From positions 32,533 through 96,532 of the forward strand of contig CACPNO010000002.1 in the NCBI GenBank assembly GCA_902635335.1: a stretch of DNA of 64,000 nucleotides. The letters run 5' to 3'. The first letter of the stretch is position 1, and each line of letters begins with the position of its first letter. A program made the translations under genes and the position numbers. The DNA comes from an uncultured Pelagibacteraceae bacterium (GTDB lineage: Bacteria > Pseudomonadota > Alphaproteobacteria > Pelagibacterales > Pelagibacteraceae). The notes under the pieces are model-generated. The model made no database searches. It was not told where the DNA came from and saw nothing but the letters and a program-made list of their open reading frames with translations. This document shows positions 1 to 11,388 of the stretch, piece after piece.

Positions 1-142
1 CATTAAGATTATACCAGTTGAAACTGCAGATGAAGTATTGAAAATTGCACTTACAAAAGAACTTAAACCAGTTGAATGGACAGAGGTAGATAAAATTTCA
101 GAGGGTAAAAAAGACGATAAATCTCAAGCTAGTATTCAGTAA
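1..142 (+). CDS. lon: Lon ATP-dependent protease, C-terminal end (5' truncated by window)
   Basis: The window opens inside a reading frame whose first full codon is at base 2 and which ends at the TAA at 140-142. The 46 visible residues include IIPVETADEVLKIAL followed by a short Lys/Asp/Ser-rich tail. This resembles the extreme C-terminus of the Lon protease domain, where an I-P-V-x-x-x-x-E-V-L-x-x-A-L stretch precedes a variable tail. Lon degrades damaged and regulatory proteins in the cytoplasm. The catalytic Ser-Lys dyad and the ATPase domain lie outside the window, so the call rests on this short motif only. Confidence 0.7.
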   Translation, partial: IKIIPVETADEVLKIALTKELKPVEWTEVDKISEGKKDDKSQASIQ

Positions 143-190
143 TAAACAATTTACTTTATTAATCTGTTGATGTAATAGTACCAAGATTTT

Positions 191-266
191 GGGTGGTTAG
201 CTCAGTTGGTAGAGCATCTCGTTTACACCGAGGGGGTCAAAGGTTCGAGTCCTTTACTACCCACCA
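191..266 (+). tRNA. tRNA-Val (anticodon TAC)
   Basis: A 76-nt cloverleaf. The acceptor stem GGGTGGT pairs with ACTACCC, the D arm contains AGCTCAGTTGGTAGAGC, the anticodon loop TTTACAC gives TAC, and the T arm has GGTTCGAGTCC. The 3' CCA is encoded (264-266). It lies 48 nt after lon and 11 nt before tRNA-Asp, so the two tRNAs are probably co-transcribed. Confidence 0.97.
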
Positions 267-277
267 TTTACACCTGT

Positions 278-354
278 GGGGGTGTAGCTCAGTTGGTTAG
301 AGCACCTGCCTGTCACGCAGGGGGCCGAGGGTTCGAGTCCCTTCACTCCCGCCA
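278..354 (+). tRNA. tRNA-Asp (anticodon GTC)
   Basis: A 77-nt cloverleaf. The acceptor stem GGGGGTG pairs with CACTCCC (one G-U pair), the anticodon loop CTGTCAC gives GTC, the T arm is GGTTCGAGTCC, the discriminator base is G and the 3' CCA is encoded. It lies 11 nt after tRNA-Val. Confidence 0.97.
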
Positions 355-382
355 TTATTTGAGTAAAACTAGGCATAAAAAT

Positions 383-413
383 GTGACATATCTTCACTTT
401 TAGTTGATATAAT
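383..413 (+). promoter_or_regulatory. Candidate sigma-70 promoter of the nuo operon
   Basis: A perfect TATAAT -10 box at 408-413 lies 20 bp before the nuoA start codon. A -35-like GTGACA (five of six matches to TTGACA) is at 383-388, with a slightly long 19-bp spacer. Transcription would start near 420 and leave a leader of about 14 nt. This is the only clear promoter-like signal between tRNA-Asp and nuoA. Confidence 0.5.
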
Positions 414-433
414 AGTTGTTACATAGGAATCAA

Positions 434-802
434 ATGCTTGCGGAATTTTTAAAAGATTATCTACCAATAATATTATTTTTAATAATAGCTTTAGGCTTGA
501 GTTTTGCTTTTGTTGCAATCAATTATATTGCTGCTCCAAGCAAACCTGATCCCGAGAAACTTTCAGCTTATGAATGTGGTTTTGAGCCTTTCAATGACTC
601 TAGAATGGAATTTGATGTTAGGTTTTATTTGGTTGCAATATTATTTATAATATTTGATCTAGAAATCGCATTTTTATTTCCATGGGCAATTTCACTTGGA
701 GAAATTGGTTTATATGGTTTTTGCTCTATGATGTTATTTTTGTTTATTTTAACAGTAGGTTTTATTTATGAATGGAAAAAAGGAGCTTTAGATTGGGAAT
801 AA
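434..802 (+). CDS. nuoA: NADH-quinone oxidoreductase subunit A
   Basis: A small membrane subunit of complex I (122 aa). Three hydrophobic segments lie at about residues 9-32, 63-84 and 91-112. The loop signature YECGFEP is at 46-52 and [11 protein letters not shown] at 75-85, both hallmarks of NuoA/ND3. The ATG at 434 is chosen because an AGGA ribosome binding site sits 7 nt upstream. An in-frame TTG at 416 would add six poorly conserved residues and would lie next to the -10 box. It is the first gene of a complete nuoA-N operon, and nuoB follows after 1 nt. Confidence 0.96.
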   Translation: MLAEFLKDYLPIILFLIIALGLSFAFVAINYIAAPSKPDPEKLSAYECGFEPFNDSRMEFDVRFYLVAILFIIFDLEIAFLFPWAISLGEIGLYGFCSMMLFLFILTVGFIYEWKKGALDWE

Positions 803-803
803 A

Positions 804-1325
804 ATGAATTTAGAAGACAGAAAAAAAGAAATTCCTGAAGAGTTTAAACAGTTAGCTCAAGATTTTAGTGATAATGGTTTTATAACAACATCACTTGACA
901 ATCTTGTTAATTGGGCAAGAACTGGTTCACTACATTGGATGACATTTGGTTTAGCATGTTGTGCTGTAGAAATGATGCAAACATCTATGCCAAGATATGA
1001 TTTAGAAAGATTTGGTGCAGCACCAAGAGCATCACCGCGTCAATCAGATGTAATGATAGTAGCAGGTACTCTAACAAATAAAATGGCTCCTGCATTAAGA
1101 AAAGTTTATGACCAGATGCCAGAACCTAGATATGTAATATCTATGGGAAGTTGTGCAAATGGTGGAGGCTATTATCATTATTCATATTCTGTAGTGAGAG
1201 GTTGTGACCGTGTGGTGCCTGTTGATGTATATGTTCCTGGATGTCCTCCTTCAGCTGAAGCATTACTATATGGGATTTTACAATTACAAAAAAAAATTAG
1301 AAACAAAGGTTCATTGGAAAGATAA
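804..1325 (+). CDS. nuoB: NADH-quinone oxidoreductase subunit B
   Basis: The 173-aa peripheral-arm subunit that carries the last iron-sulfur cluster (N2), which passes electrons to quinone. The cluster ligands are all visible: the adjacent pair Cys52-Cys53 in ACCAVEMM, Cys117 in GSCANGG and Cys147 in [13 protein letters not shown]. The length is normal for the family. It starts 1 nt after nuoA and ends 2 nt before nuoC. Confidence 0.98.
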   Translation: MNLEDRKKEIPEEFKQLAQDFSDNGFITTSLDNLVNWARTGSLHWMTFGLACCAVEMMQTSMPRYDLERFGAAPRASPRQSDVMIVAGTLTNKMAPALRKVYDQMPEPRYVISMGSCANGGGYYHYSYSVVRGCDRVVPVDVYVPGCPPSAEALLYGILQLQKKIRNKGSLER

Positions 1326-1327
1326 TA

Positions 1328-1918
1328 ATGAAAAATCTTGAGGATTTGGAAAAGTTTATAAACTCCGAATTAACATCTAAAATAAATAATTCATCTATAA
1401 GGCACGATAATATTTATATAAATATAGATCATGATGAATTGATTAATGTTATTTCTTTTTTGAAGACTAATAAAGAAACAAAATTTAGGCAATTAATCGA
1501 AATTACAGCTGTAGATTATCCAGAAAATGAAAATAGATTTAAGATGGTTTATTTACTATTAAGCCATGAATACAACCAAAGAATTATTATTGATTATTTA
1601 ATAAAAGAAAATGAGGTAATTTCCTCATTAACTTCAATATTTCCTGCAGCAAATTGGATGGAAAGAGAAGTGTTTGATATGTATGGGTTGAACTTTAAAA
1701 ATCATCCAGATTTAAGAAGAATTTTAACAGATTATGGTTTTGAAGGTCATCCTTTAAGAAAAGACTTTCCTCTTACTGGCCATAATGAGGTTCGTTATAG
1801 CGAAGAAAAAAAAAAAGTGATCTATGAACCTGTAAAATTAGAACAAAATTACAGAAATTTTGATTATGAGAGTCCCTGGGAAGGAACAAAATACATTAAA
1901 GAAATTAAAAAAAGCTAA
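1328..1918 (+). CDS. nuoC: NADH-quinone oxidoreductase subunit C
   Basis: A 196-aa peripheral-arm subunit that helps form the quinone pocket with NuoD. The conserved stretch [20 protein letters not shown] (about residues 114-133) and the following [20 protein letters not shown] are the classic 30-kDa subunit signature. NuoC and NuoD are separate proteins here, not fused as in E. coli. A run of ten A within the codons at about 1806-1815 is in frame. The stop overlaps the nuoD start as TAATG. Confidence 0.97.
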   Translation: MKNLEDLEKFINSELTSKINNSSIRHDNIYINIDHDELINVISFLKTNKETKFRQLIEITAVDYPENENRFKMVYLLLSHEYNQRIIIDYLIKENEVISSLTSIFPAANWMEREVFDMYGLNFKNHPDLRRILTDYGFEGHPLRKDFPLTGHNEVRYSEEKKKVIYEPVKLEQNYRNFDYESPWEGTKYIKEIKKS

Positions 1919-3093
1919 TGGCAAAAGAAAAAAAAACACTAAATTTAAATTTTGGACCACAACATCCTGCGGCTCATGGAGTTTTAAGGTTGATACTTCA
2001 ATTGGATGGAGAAGTTGTTGAGAAAGCTGACCCTCATATAGGATTATTACATAGAGGCACTGAAAAGCTTATAGAAAATAAAACATATATACAAGCTGTT
2101 CCATATTTCGATCGTCTTGATTATGTAGCGCCAATGAATCAGGAACATGCATTTGCTTTGGCTATAGAAAAAATCCTTAAAATTGAAGTTCCAGCAAGAG
2201 CAAAATATATAAGAGTAATTTTCTGTGAGATAGGTAGAATTTTAAGCCATATATTAAATGTAACTACTCAAGCAATGGATGTTGGAGCATTAACTCCAAC
2301 ATTGTGGGGATTTGAAGAAAGAGAAAAACTAATGGGATTTTATGAAAGAGTATCTGGATCAAGGTTACATGCAAATTATTTTAGAGCAGGTGGAGTACAT
2401 AAAGATCTTCCAACTGGACTAGATGCAGACATTGATGAATTTTGTAATAAATTTCCAAAAATCATTGATGATTTAGAAACTTTACTTACAGACAATCGGA
2501 TATTTAAACAAAGAAATGTTGATATAGGAATAGTCTCAAAACAAGATGCCTTAGATTATTCATTTTCCGGAGTTATGTTAAGAGGTTCGGGTATAGCTTG
2601 GGATTTAAGAAGAAGTCAACCTTATGACTGTTACAATGATTTAGAATTTAAAATTCCAGTAGGAAAAAATGGTGATTGCTACGACAGATACCTTTGTAGA
2701 ATTGAAGAAATGAGAGAAAGTGTAAAAATCATAAAACAATGTTTAAATAATTTTCCAAAAGGACCAATCAAAACAGAGGATGGAAAAATTTCTCCACCAC
2801 CAAAAAAAGAAATTAAGCAGTCTATGGAAGCATTAATACACCACTTTAAGTTATTTACAGAGGGTTATAGAGTTGAAAAAGACGAAATATATACTGCAGT
2901 TGAGGCACCAAAAGGAGAATTTGGTGTTTATTTAATTTCTGATGGTTCAAGCAAACCTTACAAGTGCAAGATTAGAGCTCCAGGATTCACTCACCTTCAA
3001 GCTATGGATTATTTAATAAAAGGTCATATGCTTGCTGATGTACCAGCTGTTTTGGGTTCTATGGATATTGTTTTTGGTGAGGTTGATAGATGA
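1918..3093 (+). CDS. nuoD: NADH-quinone oxidoreductase subunit D
   Basis: The 49-kDa subunit (391 aa), related to the large subunit of NiFe hydrogenases, that lines the quinone reduction site. [13 protein letters not shown] (about 12-24) holds the quinone-site His. [12 protein letters not shown] and the C-terminal GEFGVYL and DIVFGEVDR motifs are present. Start and stop overlap nuoC (TAATG) and nuoE (ATGA), which suggests translational coupling. Confidence 0.98.
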   Translation: MAKEKKTLNLNFGPQHPAAHGVLRLILQLDGEVVEKADPHIGLLHRGTEKLIENKTYIQAVPYFDRLDYVAPMNQEHAFALAIEKILKIEVPARAKYIRVIFCEIGRILSHILNVTTQAMDVGALTPTLWGFEEREKLMGFYERVSGSRLHANYFRAGGVHKDLPTGLDADIDEFCNKFPKIIDDLETLLTDNRIFKQRNVDIGIVSKQDALDYSFSGVMLRGSGIAWDLRRSQPYDCYNDLEFKIPVGKNGDCYDRYLCRIEEMRESVKIIKQCLNNFPKGPIKTEDGKISPPPKKEIKQSMEALIHHFKLFTEGYRVEKDEIYTAVEAPKGEFGVYLISDGSSKPYKCKIRAPGFTHLQAMDYLIKGHMLADVPAVLGSMDIVFGEVDR

Positions 3094-3698
3094 GTTTAAA
3101 AAAAATTCACAAAGAACAGCCTGAAACTTTTGAATTTAATAATAAAAATATGGAGGCTGCAAATAAAATAGTTTCAAATTATCCAAATGGAAAACAACAA
3201 AGTGCAGTCATGGCTTTGTTATATATAGCGCAAAGGCAAAATGATAATTGGATACCATTACAAGCAATGAAATATATAGCTAAATTCTTAGACATGCCAT
3301 ATATCAAAGTTTATGAAGTAGCTACTTTTTATTCAATGTACAATCTGTCACCAGTTGGTAAATATTTCTTTCAAGTTTGTACTACAACACCTTGTATGCT
3401 TAGAGGTGCGTATGATTTAGTAAAAGTTTGTAAAAAAAAAATATCTGAAAAAGAAAATGAATTATCTGAAAATGGAAAAATTTCTTGGATGGAGGTTGAA
3501 TGTTTAGGTGCATGTGTTAACGCTCCAATGATGCAAGTTAATGAGGACTATTATGAAGATTTGAATGATAAAAAACTTGAAGAAATAATTGAGACGATAT
3601 ATCAAAATAAAACTCCAAAACCAGGATCTTATTCTGGACGAATAAATGCAGAGCCAGTTAATAATCGAAAAACTTTATTAGGTAACAAAAATGCTTAA
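3090..3698 (+). CDS. nuoE: NADH-quinone oxidoreductase subunit E
   Basis: The 24-kDa subunit (202 aa) with a thioredoxin-like [2Fe-2S] domain (cluster N1a), paired with NuoF in the NADH dehydrogenase module. Cluster ligands are Cys97 and Cys102 in CTTTPC and Cys138 and Cys142 in [13 protein letters not shown]-terminal tail of about 45 residues after the domain is common in alphaproteobacteria. It overlaps nuoD by 4 nt and nuoF by 8 nt. Confidence 0.98.
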   Translation: MSLKKIHKEQPETFEFNNKNMEAANKIVSNYPNGKQQSAVMALLYIAQRQNDNWIPLQAMKYIAKFLDMPYIKVYEVATFYSMYNLSPVGKYFFQVCTTTPCMLRGAYDLVKVCKKKISEKENELSENGKISWMEVECLGACVNAPMMQVNEDYYEDLNDKKLEEIIETIYQNKTPKPGSYSGRINAEPVNNRKTLLGNKNA

Positions 3699-5022
3699 AG
3701 ACGAAGATAGAATATTTCAAAATTTATACAATGATAGTGGTGCAGATATTGAGTCTGCCAAATTAAGAAATGATTGGAGTGGAACTAAAGAAATTTTAGA
3801 AAAAGGAAGAGAGTGGATAATCAATGAAGTTAAATCCTCTGAACTTAGAGGACGTGGTGGTGCTGGTTTCCCAACTGGTTTAAAATGGTCATTCGCACCT
3901 AAGGAAGTTGGGTCAAGACCACATTATTTAGTTATTAATGCTGATGAGTCAGAACCTGGAACATGTAAAGATAGAGACATAATAAGATTTGAACCTCATA
4001 AACTAATAGAAGGATGCTTAATTGCTTCTTACGCAGTTAATGCCCATAAATGTTATATTTATATTAGAGGAGAATATTTTAATGAGGGACAAAAACTTCA
4101 AACAGCAATCGACGAGGCTTACAAAAATAATTTAATTGGTAAAAATGCATTAAATTCAGGATGGGATTTAGATATTTACATTCATTACGGAGCTGGCGCC
4201 TATATTTGTGGAGAAGAAACTGCACTACTTGAGAGCTTGGAAGGCAAAAAGGGACAGCCAAGATTAAAGCCACCTTTCCCTGCATTAATTGGATTATATG
4301 GATGTCCTACAATTATAAATAATGTCGAAACAGTTGCGGCTGTTCCTACAATTTTAAGAAGGGGTGCTAAATGGTTCAGTTCACTTGGAAGACCTAAAAA
4401 TACAGGAACAAAAATTTATTGTATTTCGGGAAATGTTAACAACCCATGTAATGTGGAAGAAGAAATGGGAATTCCACTCAAAGAGTTAATTGAAACTCAT
4501 GCCGGAGGTGTCGTGGGTGGTTGGGAAAATCTTAAAGCTGTGATACCTGGAGGTTCCTCTATGCCAATGTTGCCTAAAGAAATTTGTGATAATATGAAAA
4601 TGGATTTTGATGCATGTGTAGAACACAATACTGGACTTGGAACAGCGGGGATTGTTGTGATCAATAAAGACCAAGATATAATTAAGTGTATGGCAAGAAT
4701 AGCTAGATTTTATAAACATGAAAGTTGTGGTCAGTGCACACCATGTAGGGAAGGATCAGGATGGATGTGGAGAATGTTGGAAAGAATGGCGGCAGGAGAG
4801 GCAACCCCTGAAGAAGTAGATATGCTTTTTGATGTAACCAAACAAATAGAAGGACACACGATTTGTGCTTTTGGAGAAGGCTCATCTTGGCCAGTTCAAG
4901 GATTAATAAGACATTTTAAAGATGAAATACTAGAAAGAAATAAATTTGATCCCGTGGTTAAAAAGAAAAAAAATATTCCATACTTAGTTGATCAACATTT
5001 ATTAGAAAAAGAAAATGCCTAA
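3691..5022 (+). CDS. nuoF: NADH-quinone oxidoreductase subunit F (NADH- and FMN-binding)
   Basis: The 51-kDa subunit (443 aa) where NADH is oxidised. [13 protein letters not shown] (about 54-66) is the NADH/FMN-binding glycine loop. [19 protein letters not shown] binds FMN. The [4Fe-4S] cluster N3 ligands are in [12 protein letters not shown] plus a later Cys in TICAFGEG. It overlaps nuoE and nuoG by 8 nt each. Confidence 0.98.
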   Translation: MLKDEDRIFQNLYNDSGADIESAKLRNDWSGTKEILEKGREWIINEVKSSELRGRGGAGFPTGLKWSFAPKEVGSRPHYLVINADESEPGTCKDRDIIRFEPHKLIEGCLIASYAVNAHKCYIYIRGEYFNEGQKLQTAIDEAYKNNLIGKNALNSGWDLDIYIHYGAGAYICGEETALLESLEGKKGQPRLKPPFPALIGLYGCPTIINNVETVAAVPTILRRGAKWFSSLGRPKNTGTKIYCISGNVNNPCNVEEEMGIPLKELIETHAGGVVGGWENLKAVIPGGSSMPMLPKEICDNMKMDFDACVEHNTGLGTAGIVVINKDQDIIKCMARIARFYKHESCGQCTPCREGSGWMWRMLERMAAGEATPEEVDMLFDVTKQIEGHTICAFGEGSSWPVQGLIRHFKDEILERNKFDPVVKKKKNIPYLVDQHLLEKENA

Positions 5023-7042
5023 ATTAAAAGTAAACGATATTGATATTGAAGTTGAAGATGGTCTAACAGTATTACAAGCTTGCGAACAAGCTGGAGCTGA
5101 AATACCAAGATTTTGTTATCATGAAAAACTTTCCATTGCTGGAAATTGTCGAATGTGTTTGGTTGAAATGGAAAAATCACCAAAACCTATAGCCTCATGT
5201 GCTATGCCTGCAGCTGAAGGAATGGTTATTAAAACAAATACAGAGAAAGTTGAAAAAGCAAGAAAAGGTGTGATGGAGTTTTTACTTGCTAACCATCCTT
5301 TAGATTGTCCAGTGTGTGATCAAGGTGGTGAGTGTGATTTACAGGATCAGTCAATGTTTTATGGAATTGATAAATCAAGATTTAAAGAAAATAAAAGATA
5401 TGTACCTGAAAAATACATGGGCCCATTAATAAAAACACAAATGACTAGATGCATTCATTGCACTAGATGTATTAGATTTGCCACTGAGGTGGCGGGAGTA
5501 CCTGAGTTAGGTGCGATTGGACGTGGAGAAAACATGGAAATTACAACTTATTTGGAAAAATCCATGGAGTCTGAAATGTCAGCAAATGTTATAGATTTAT
5601 GTCCGGTTGGTGCATTAACTTCTAAACCTTATGTGTTTGAGGCAAGACCTTGGGAATTAAAAAAAACTGAAACTATTGATGTTATGGATGCTGTTGGGTC
5701 AAATATTAGAGTGGATACTTACGATTGGGAAGTAAAAAGAGTTTTACCAAGAATTAATGAGGAAATTAATGAGGAGTGGATTTCTGATAAAACAAGATAC
5801 GCGTGTGATGGATTAAAAAACCAAAGATTAGATACACCGCTTATAAAAAATAATGAAAATTTTGAGGAAATAAATTGGCAAGAAGCATATCAAAAAATTA
5901 AGGAAAAGGTTTCAAAGACATCACCAGACAAAATTGTTGGTTTAACTGGTGATATGGCAAACATGGAAACTATTTTTGCTGTTAAAAACTTATTTCAAAA
6001 AATTTTAAATTCTAAGTATTTGGACTGTAGAGCTGACCATACATATATTAATTTTGAAGACAGATGTAATTATTTATTTAATTCTAATATAGAAGGGATT
6101 GAAGAAAGTGATTTTATATTGTTAATAGGCACAAACCCCAGATTTGAGGCAACAATTCTAAACTCAAGAATAAGAAAGTCTTATTTAAAAAATAAAACCC
6201 AAATATTTTCATTAGAGGACGTAGGTGATTTAACATATCCTTATACAGTTTTAGAGAATGATCCAAAACTAATTGATCAAATAATCAAAAATGAACATGA
6301 TCTTTCGAATAAAATTTCTAGTGCAGAAAAACCCATAATCATCTTAGGTCAATCAATTTTAAAAAGTAAAAATGGTGCATATATTTTTGAGGAGATAAAA
6401 AAGTATCTAACCAATATTAACAAAATTACTGATAACTGGAATTCATTAAATATTTTATCAACTGATGCATCAGCAGTTGGTTCTTATGATTTGGGCATTT
6501 TTTCCTCAAATGATGGAAGTAATAAAACTCTTAAAAAAATTGAGGATGGCAATGTAGAAATTATTTTTTTATTAGGTCAAGACAATCTTAAAATTAAAAA
6601 AACTAATGAATTTATAATTTATATTGGAAGTCATGGTGATAAAGGTGCAGATATGGCAGATCTTATATTGCCTGGTGCTGCATATACTGAACAAGATGGT
6701 TATTTCACTAACTTAGAAGGAAAGCTTCAAAAAGCATATAAAGCATCATATCCTCCAGGAGAAGCTAAAGAAGATTGGCAAATAATTAATGAATTATCTT
6801 CTACTATTCACGGAAATTCTTTATTTAATAATAAAGATGAACTTCTAAAATCTATGCAAACCTATTTAAATAATCACAATATTAAAAATTTTGAAGTGCC
6901 TACATATAATTTGAATGATGAAAAAATAATAGTTGAAGATATTGATTATTACTATTCGAATACGATTGCTCGTGCATCCAAAACAATGTCAGAGTGTAGA
7001 TATGCAAGAGCAAATTTGAAAAAAACTGGAACCGAGGGTTAA
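5015..7042 (+). CDS. nuoG: NADH-quinone oxidoreductase subunit G
   Basis: The 75-kDa subunit (675 aa), which holds several Fe-S clusters of the electron wire. The N-terminal ferredoxin-like [2Fe-2S] domain shows [15 protein letters not shown] and a later Cys. The [17 protein letters not shown] motif (His-Cys3) follows, then [12 protein letters not shown] with a later Cys in [10 protein letters not shown]. The C-terminal half is a molybdopterin-oxidoreductase-like fold that has lost the cofactor. The length is normal. The stop overlaps the nuoH start (TAATG). Confidence 0.97.
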   Translation: MPKLKVNDIDIEVEDGLTVLQACEQAGAEIPRFCYHEKLSIAGNCRMCLVEMEKSPKPIASCAMPAAEGMVIKTNTEKVEKARKGVMEFLLANHPLDCPVCDQGGECDLQDQSMFYGIDKSRFKENKRYVPEKYMGPLIKTQMTRCIHCTRCIRFATEVAGVPELGAIGRGENMEITTYLEKSMESEMSANVIDLCPVGALTSKPYVFEARPWELKKTETIDVMDAVGSNIRVDTYDWEVKRVLPRINEEINEEWISDKTRYACDGLKNQRLDTPLIKNNENFEEINWQEAYQKIKEKVSKTSPDKIVGLTGDMANMETIFAVKNLFQKILNSKYLDCRADHTYINFEDRCNYLFNSNIEGIEESDFILLIGTNPRFEATILNSRIRKSYLKNKTQIFSLEDVGDLTYPYTVLENDPKLIDQIIKNEHDLSNKISSAEKPIIILGQSILKSKNGAYIFEEIKKYLTNINKITDNWNSLNILSTDASAVGSYDLGIFSSNDGSNKTLKKIEDGNVEIIFLLGQDNLKIKKTNEFIIYIGSHGDKGADMADLILPGAAYTEQDGYFTNLEGKLQKAYKASYPPGEAKEDWQIINELSSTIHGNSLFNNKDELLKSMQTYLNNHNIKNFEVPTYNLNDEKIIVEDIDYYYSNTIARASKTMSECRYARANLKKTGTEG

Positions 7043-8043
7043 TGGACTCTTATTTTTCAATATTATTTACTGAAGTCTATAAAATTTTATTTTTATTAGT
7101 ACCTGTTTTAGTTTCTGTAGCAATGATAGTTTGGCTTGATAGAAGAGTTTGGGCTTTTGTACAAAAGAGGAGAGGACCTAATGTTGTTGGTCCATTTGGT
7201 TTATTTCAATCATTAGCAGATGCATTAAAATATATCTTTAAAGAAATAATTATACCTGCAAGCTCAAACAAGTTTGTATTTGTATTAGCTCCAGTCGTGA
7301 CTATGACATTAGCATTAATATCATGGGCAGTAATACCATTTGGAGAAGATTTTGTCCTAGCCGACATCAATGTTGGTATTTTATATCTTTTTGCAGTTTC
7401 ATCATTAGGTGTATATGGAATAATTATGGGAGGATGGGCCTCCAATTCTAAATATCCATTTTTAGGTGCAATCAGATCTGCTGCACAAATGGTATCATAT
7501 GAAGTTTCAATAGGAGTTATAATAATCAATGTTTTATTATGTGTTGGATCTTTAAACTTAAGTGACATTGTTATGGCACAACAAAATTTATGGTTTGTAA
7601 TTCCTTTGTTTCCTATGTTTGTAATTTTTTTTATTTCTGCACTTGCAGAAACAAATCGTCCTCCATTTGATTTACCAGAAGCAGAAGCAGAATTAGTGGC
7701 AGGTTATCAAACTGAATATTCAGGAATGATGTATGCTATGTTTTGGTTAGGGGAGTATGCAAATATTTTATTAATGTGTGCAATAGGATCAGTTTTATTT
7801 TTGGGTGGCTGGTTGTCTCCAATAGATATCTTCCCATTTAATGCTATCCCGGGTCCTTTTTGGCTAATTTTTAAAATATTATTTTTATTTATTTTATTTG
7901 CGTTAGTTAAAGCAACTGTTCCAAGATACAGATATGACCAATTAATGAAGCTTGGTTGGAAGATATTTCTACCATTTTCACTGTTTTATGTTGTTTTAAC
8001 TTCAAGTTTTTTATTATATTTTGACTTACTACCGGGTAAATAA
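7042..8043 (+). CDS. nuoH: NADH-quinone oxidoreductase subunit H
   Basis: A 333-aa membrane subunit with about eight transmembrane helices that links the quinone site to the proton-pumping arm. [19 protein letters not shown] (about 38-56) and the acidic loop [20 protein letters not shown] are the two NuoH/ND1 signatures. nuoI follows immediately with no spacer. An antisense frame inside this gene has no support. Confidence 0.98.
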   Translation: MDSYFSILFTEVYKILFLLVPVLVSVAMIVWLDRRVWAFVQKRRGPNVVGPFGLFQSLADALKYIFKEIIIPASSNKFVFVLAPVVTMTLALISWAVIPFGEDFVLADINVGILYLFAVSSLGVYGIIMGGWASNSKYPFLGAIRSAAQMVSYEVSIGVIIINVLLCVGSLNLSDIVMAQQNLWFVIPLFPMFVIFFISALAETNRPPFDLPEAEAELVAGYQTEYSGMMYAMFWLGEYANILLMCAIGSVLFLGGWLSPIDIFPFNAIPGPFWLIFKILFLFILFALVKATVPRYRYDQLMKLGWKIFLPFSLFYVVLTSSFLLYFDLLPGK

Positions 8044-8529
8044 ATGAAAATTTCAAGATTATTAAAAACTATATTAATGATTGATTTTGTTACTGGTTTA
8101 TTAATTGCAATAAAAGAGACTTTTAAGGCAAAAAAGACAATCAATTATCCTTTTGAAAAGGGATCTTTAGGAACAAGGTCAAGAGGGGAGCACGCTCTTA
8201 GAAGATATCCTAACGGTGAAGAAAGATGCATAGCGTGTAAGCTTTGTGAAGCTGTATGTCCAGCTCAAGCTATTACAATTGAGTCAAAGGAAAGAGATGA
8301 TGGTAGTAGAAAAACTGTAAGATACGATATTGATATGCTCAAATGTATATACTGTGGTCTTTGTGAAGAGTCATGTCCCGTAGATGCAATTGTCCAAGGT
8401 CCTAATTTTGAATTTGCAACAGAGTCTAGAGAGGAGCTTTATTACACAAAAGAAAAACTCTTGGAAAATGGAGACAGGTGGGAAAACATTTTAGCTGCCA
8501 ATATAAAGGCTGACAGTTCTCACAGGTAA
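8044..8529 (+). CDS. nuoI: NADH-quinone oxidoreductase subunit I
   Basis: A 161-aa ferredoxin-like subunit with two [4Fe-4S] clusters (N6a and N6b). The two CxxCxxCxxxCP motifs are at Cys62/65/68/72 ([12 protein letters not shown]) and Cys101/104/107/111 ([12 protein letters not shown]). The N-terminal helix anchors it to the membrane arm. Spacing is 0 nt from nuoH and 4 nt to nuoJ. Confidence 0.98.
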   Translation: MKISRLLKTILMIDFVTGLLIAIKETFKAKKTINYPFEKGSLGTRSRGEHALRRYPNGEERCIACKLCEAVCPAQAITIESKERDDGSRKTVRYDIDMLKCIYCGLCEESCPVDAIVQGPNFEFATESREELYYTKEKLLENGDRWENILAANIKADSSHR

Positions 8530-8533
8530 TCTT

Positions 8534-9169
8534 ATGATTGCACACTCAGTTTTCTTCTATATTTTCTCCTTAATAGCAATTGTTTCTGCAGTCATGGTAA
8601 CAGTCTCAAAAAATACAGTTCACTCTGTATTTTTTTTAATCCTAGATTTCATTAGTATATCCTGCTTGTTTATTATGATAGGTGCAGAATTTTTAGGCAT
8701 GATAATGCTTATAGTTTATGTTGGAGCTGTTGCAGTTCTATTTTTATTTGTTGTGATGATGTTAAACGTAGCTGAACAAAAAGGTCAATGGTTTAGCTCA
8801 AGGTGGGATGGTGGAACCCATATACCAGTTGGCTTATTAGTTAGCTTAATTATTTTTTTTGAACTTATAATTGTAATTGGAGGATGGAAATATAAACCCG
8901 ATTTATTAAATAGCCTTTCCATAAATATATCTACTGAAGTCACAAATACTAGATCTATTGGAAATGTCTTATACACGGATTATATACTTCTATTTCAAAT
9001 TTCAGGAATGATTTTACTAGTTGCTATGATAGGAGCAATTGTTTTAACGTATAGAGAAAGAGCCGGAGTTAAAAGACAAAGCTATGTTAAGCAAATTTCT
9101 AGAGAAAGAAATGAAGGTGTTGATTTAATTGAGGCTGAGAAAAATAAAGGAGTTAAAATAGATGCTTAG
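8534..9169 (+). CDS. nuoJ: NADH-quinone oxidoreductase subunit J
   Basis: A 211-aa membrane subunit with five predicted helices. The third, around [20 protein letters not shown], is the NuoJ/ND6 helix whose pi-bulge is implicated in coupling. The cytoplasmic C-terminus is charged. It overlaps nuoK by 8 nt. Confidence 0.96.
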   Translation: MIAHSVFFYIFSLIAIVSAVMVTVSKNTVHSVFFLILDFISISCLFIMIGAEFLGMIMLIVYVGAVAVLFLFVVMMLNVAEQKGQWFSSRWDGGTHIPVGLLVSLIIFFELIIVIGGWKYKPDLLNSLSINISTEVTNTRSIGNVLYTDYILLFQISGMILLVAMIGAIVLTYRERAGVKRQSYVKQISRERNEGVDLIEAEKNKGVKIDA

Positions 9170-9473
9170 TATAGGTTTAGGACATTATTTAACATTAGCT
9201 GCAATAATATTTACAATTGGAGTTGTCGGTATATTTCTTAACAGAAAAAATGTAATAGTAATCTTAATGAGCATTGAGCTTATTTTGCTAGCAGTAAATA
9301 TAAATCTTGTTGCCTTTTCTATATTTATCAATGATATAAGTGGTCAAATATTTACTTTATTTATTTTAACAGTTGCAGCTGCAGAAGCTGCTATTGGATT
9401 AGCCATAATTGTAGTTTATTTTAGAAATTCAGACACAATAAGAGTTGAAGAGATTAAAAATTTAAAAGGATAA
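9162..9473 (+). CDS. nuoK: NADH-quinone oxidoreductase subunit K
   Basis: A 103-aa, three-helix membrane subunit (NuoK/ND4L). The buried acidic residues expected for proton transfer are present: Glu in the second helix ([14 protein letters not shown]) and Glu in the third ([14 protein letters not shown]). The length is normal. It lies between nuoJ (8-nt overlap) and nuoL (1-nt gap). Confidence 0.97.
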   Translation: MLSIGLGHYLTLAAIIFTIGVVGIFLNRKNVIVILMSIELILLAVNINLVAFSIFINDISGQIFTLFILTVAAAEAAIGLAIIVVYFRNSDTIRVEEIKNLKG

Positions 9474-9474
9474 A

Positions 9475-11388
9475 ATGGAATACCTAATTTTATTTTTACC
9501 TCTAATAGGTGCTGTAATTAGTGGTTTTTTTGGAAGGAGAATAGGAGATAGAAAATCACAAATATTAACAAGTTCCTTTGTTGGTCTCTCCGCAATATTA
9601 TCCTTCATTATTTTGTATAAAGTTGTTAGTTCAGACTACACAAATAACCTTGTTATAGCCACTTGGATTAACTCAGGAACATTAAATGTTAACTGGTCAA
9701 TAAAAATTGATGCCTTATCAGCAGTTATGTTTGTTGTGGTAAATTTTGTTTCAGCTTTAGTTCATATTTATTCAATTGGTTACATGTCACACGATCCTCA
9801 TAAAACAAGATTTATGGCTTATTTGTCTTTATTTACTTTTGCAATGTTAACTTTAGTAAGTTCAGACAACTTTATTCAACTATTTTTTGGTTGGGAAGGT
9901 GTAGGGTTATGCTCATATTTTTTAATTGGATTTTGGTTTAAAAAAGAGAGTGCAAATAAGGCTGCAATAAAAGCCTTTGTTGTTAATAGAGTTGGTGACT
10001 TTGGTTTAGCGCTTGGAATTTTTCTTATTTTTTATATTTTTGGTACAGTCAATTATGATGAAGTTTTTGAACAAATCCCAAATTTGTTAGATAAAAAAAT
10101 TAATTTCATTGGTATAAATGTTGAAATTATTGATTTGATTTGTTTGCTTTTATTAATTGGAGCGATGGGTAAATCAGCTCAATTTTTATTACACACATGG
10201 TTACCAGATGCTATGGAGGGACCAACACCAGTATCTGCATTAATTCATGCAGCAACAATGGTAACAGCTGGAGTATTTTTGATTGTTAGATGTTCCCATA
10301 TATATGAATACTCACCATTAGCTCTCACAGTTATAACCATAATTGGAATGACGACTGCTTTCTTTGCAGCAACAGTTGCTCTTGTTCAAAATGATATAAA
10401 AAAAATTATAGCTTATTCTACTTGTAGCCAATTAGGTTATATGTTTTTTGCCACTGGAGTTGGTGCTTACAATGTAGCAATGTTTCATTTATTCACTCAT
10501 GCTTTTTTCAAAGCTTTGTTATTCCTAGGAGCTGGTGCTGTAATTCACTCATTTCATGAGGAACAAGATATAAATAAAATGGGTGGTATAATAAAGAAAC
10601 TTCCGTACACATATGTATTAATGCTTATAGGAACTTTTGCTTTAACAGGTTTTCCTTTTTTATCAGGTTTTTATTCAAAAGATGCAATAATAGAATTTGC
10701 GTACTTAAGAGGAAATGGAGTTGGAATACTTGCAGCTTATGTGGGTATTTTTACAGCTTTATTAACATCAATTTACTCCTGGAGACTTATTTTTAAAACA
10801 TTCCATGGTAATTTTAATAATAAAGAACTTAGTGTTGATAAAATACACGAGTCTCCTTTGGTTATGATTGTTCCTTTAATTATCTTAGCAATAGGAGCTG
10901 TATTTGCTGGCATGGTTTTTAAAGGTTTATTTATAGGGCATGAAATAGCATATGATTTTTGGGGTCAATCTATAAAATTTTTAGAACCACTCAGCACAGA
11001 TCATCCACCAACATGGTTTTTATTTTTAACACCCATACTTGTTACTGCTGCAATTCCATTTTCTTACTATTTATATCTAAAAAATAAAAACATAGTTATA
11101 GGATTGAAAGAAATGAATGATCCAATTTATCAATTTTTAGTTAAGAAATGGTACTTTGATGAAATATATGATTACCTATTTGTTAATCCTTCAAAAAGAA
11201 TTGGAAAGTTTTTATGGAAAAAAGTTGATGGATCCATAATAGATAAATTTGGCCCTGATGGGATTTCAAATGTAATTAAAAATTTATCAACAAAAGCAGT
11301 CAAATTTCAATCTGGATTTATTTATCAATATGCATTTGTTATGTTGATTGGGTTTTCAGTTTTACTAACAATACTGATATTAAATTAA
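9475..11388 (+). CDS. nuoL: NADH-quinone oxidoreductase subunit L
   Basis: The distal antiporter-like proton-pumping subunit (637 aa, about 16 helices). FFGWEGVGLCSYFLIGFW carries the key helix-5 Glu. HTWLPDAMEGPTPVSALIHA is the broken-helix signature. The C-terminal region includes the long lateral helix and a final membrane anchor. The stop overlaps the nuoM start (TAATG). Confidence 0.98.
   Translation: MEYLILFLPLIGAVISGFFGRRIGDRKSQILTSSFVGLSAILSFIILYKVVSSDYTNNLVIATWINSGTLNVNWSIKIDALSAVMFVVVNFVSALVHIYSIGYMSHDPHKTRFMAYLSLFTFAMLTLVSSDNFIQLFFGWEGVGLCSYFLIGFWFKKESANKAAIKAFVVNRVGDFGLALGIFLIFYIFGTVNYDEVFEQIPNLLDKKINFIGINVEIIDLICLLLLIGAMGKSAQFLLHTWLPDAMEGPTPVSALIHAATMVTAGVFLIVRCSHIYEYSPLALTVITIIGMTTAFFAATVALVQNDIKKIIAYSTCSQLGYMFFATGVGAYNVAMFHLFTHAFFKALLFLGAGAVIHSFHEEQDINKMGGIIKKLPYTYVLMLIGTFALTGFPFLSGFYSKDAIIEFAYLRGNGVGILAAYVGIFTALLTSIYSWRLIFKTFHGNFNNKELSVDKIHESPLVMIVPLIILAIGAVFAGMVFKGLFIGHEIAYDFWGQSIKFLEPLSTDHPPTWFLFLTPILVTAAIPFSYYLYLKNKNIVIGLKEMNDPIYQFLVKKWYFDEIYDYLFVNPSKRIGKFLWKKVDGSIIDKFGPDGISNVIKNLSTKAVKFQSGFIYQYAFVMLIGFSVLLTILILN

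Noticed and set aside
206..403. 65-aa open frame across the two tRNA genes
   Set aside because: It reads through tRNA-Val and tRNA-Asp. The sequence is explained by the conserved tRNA bases, not by coding.
7206..7568. 120-aa antisense frame inside nuoH
   Set aside because: It is opposite a strongly conserved complex I gene, has no recognisable motif or ribosome binding site, and is an expected shadow of the coding strand.
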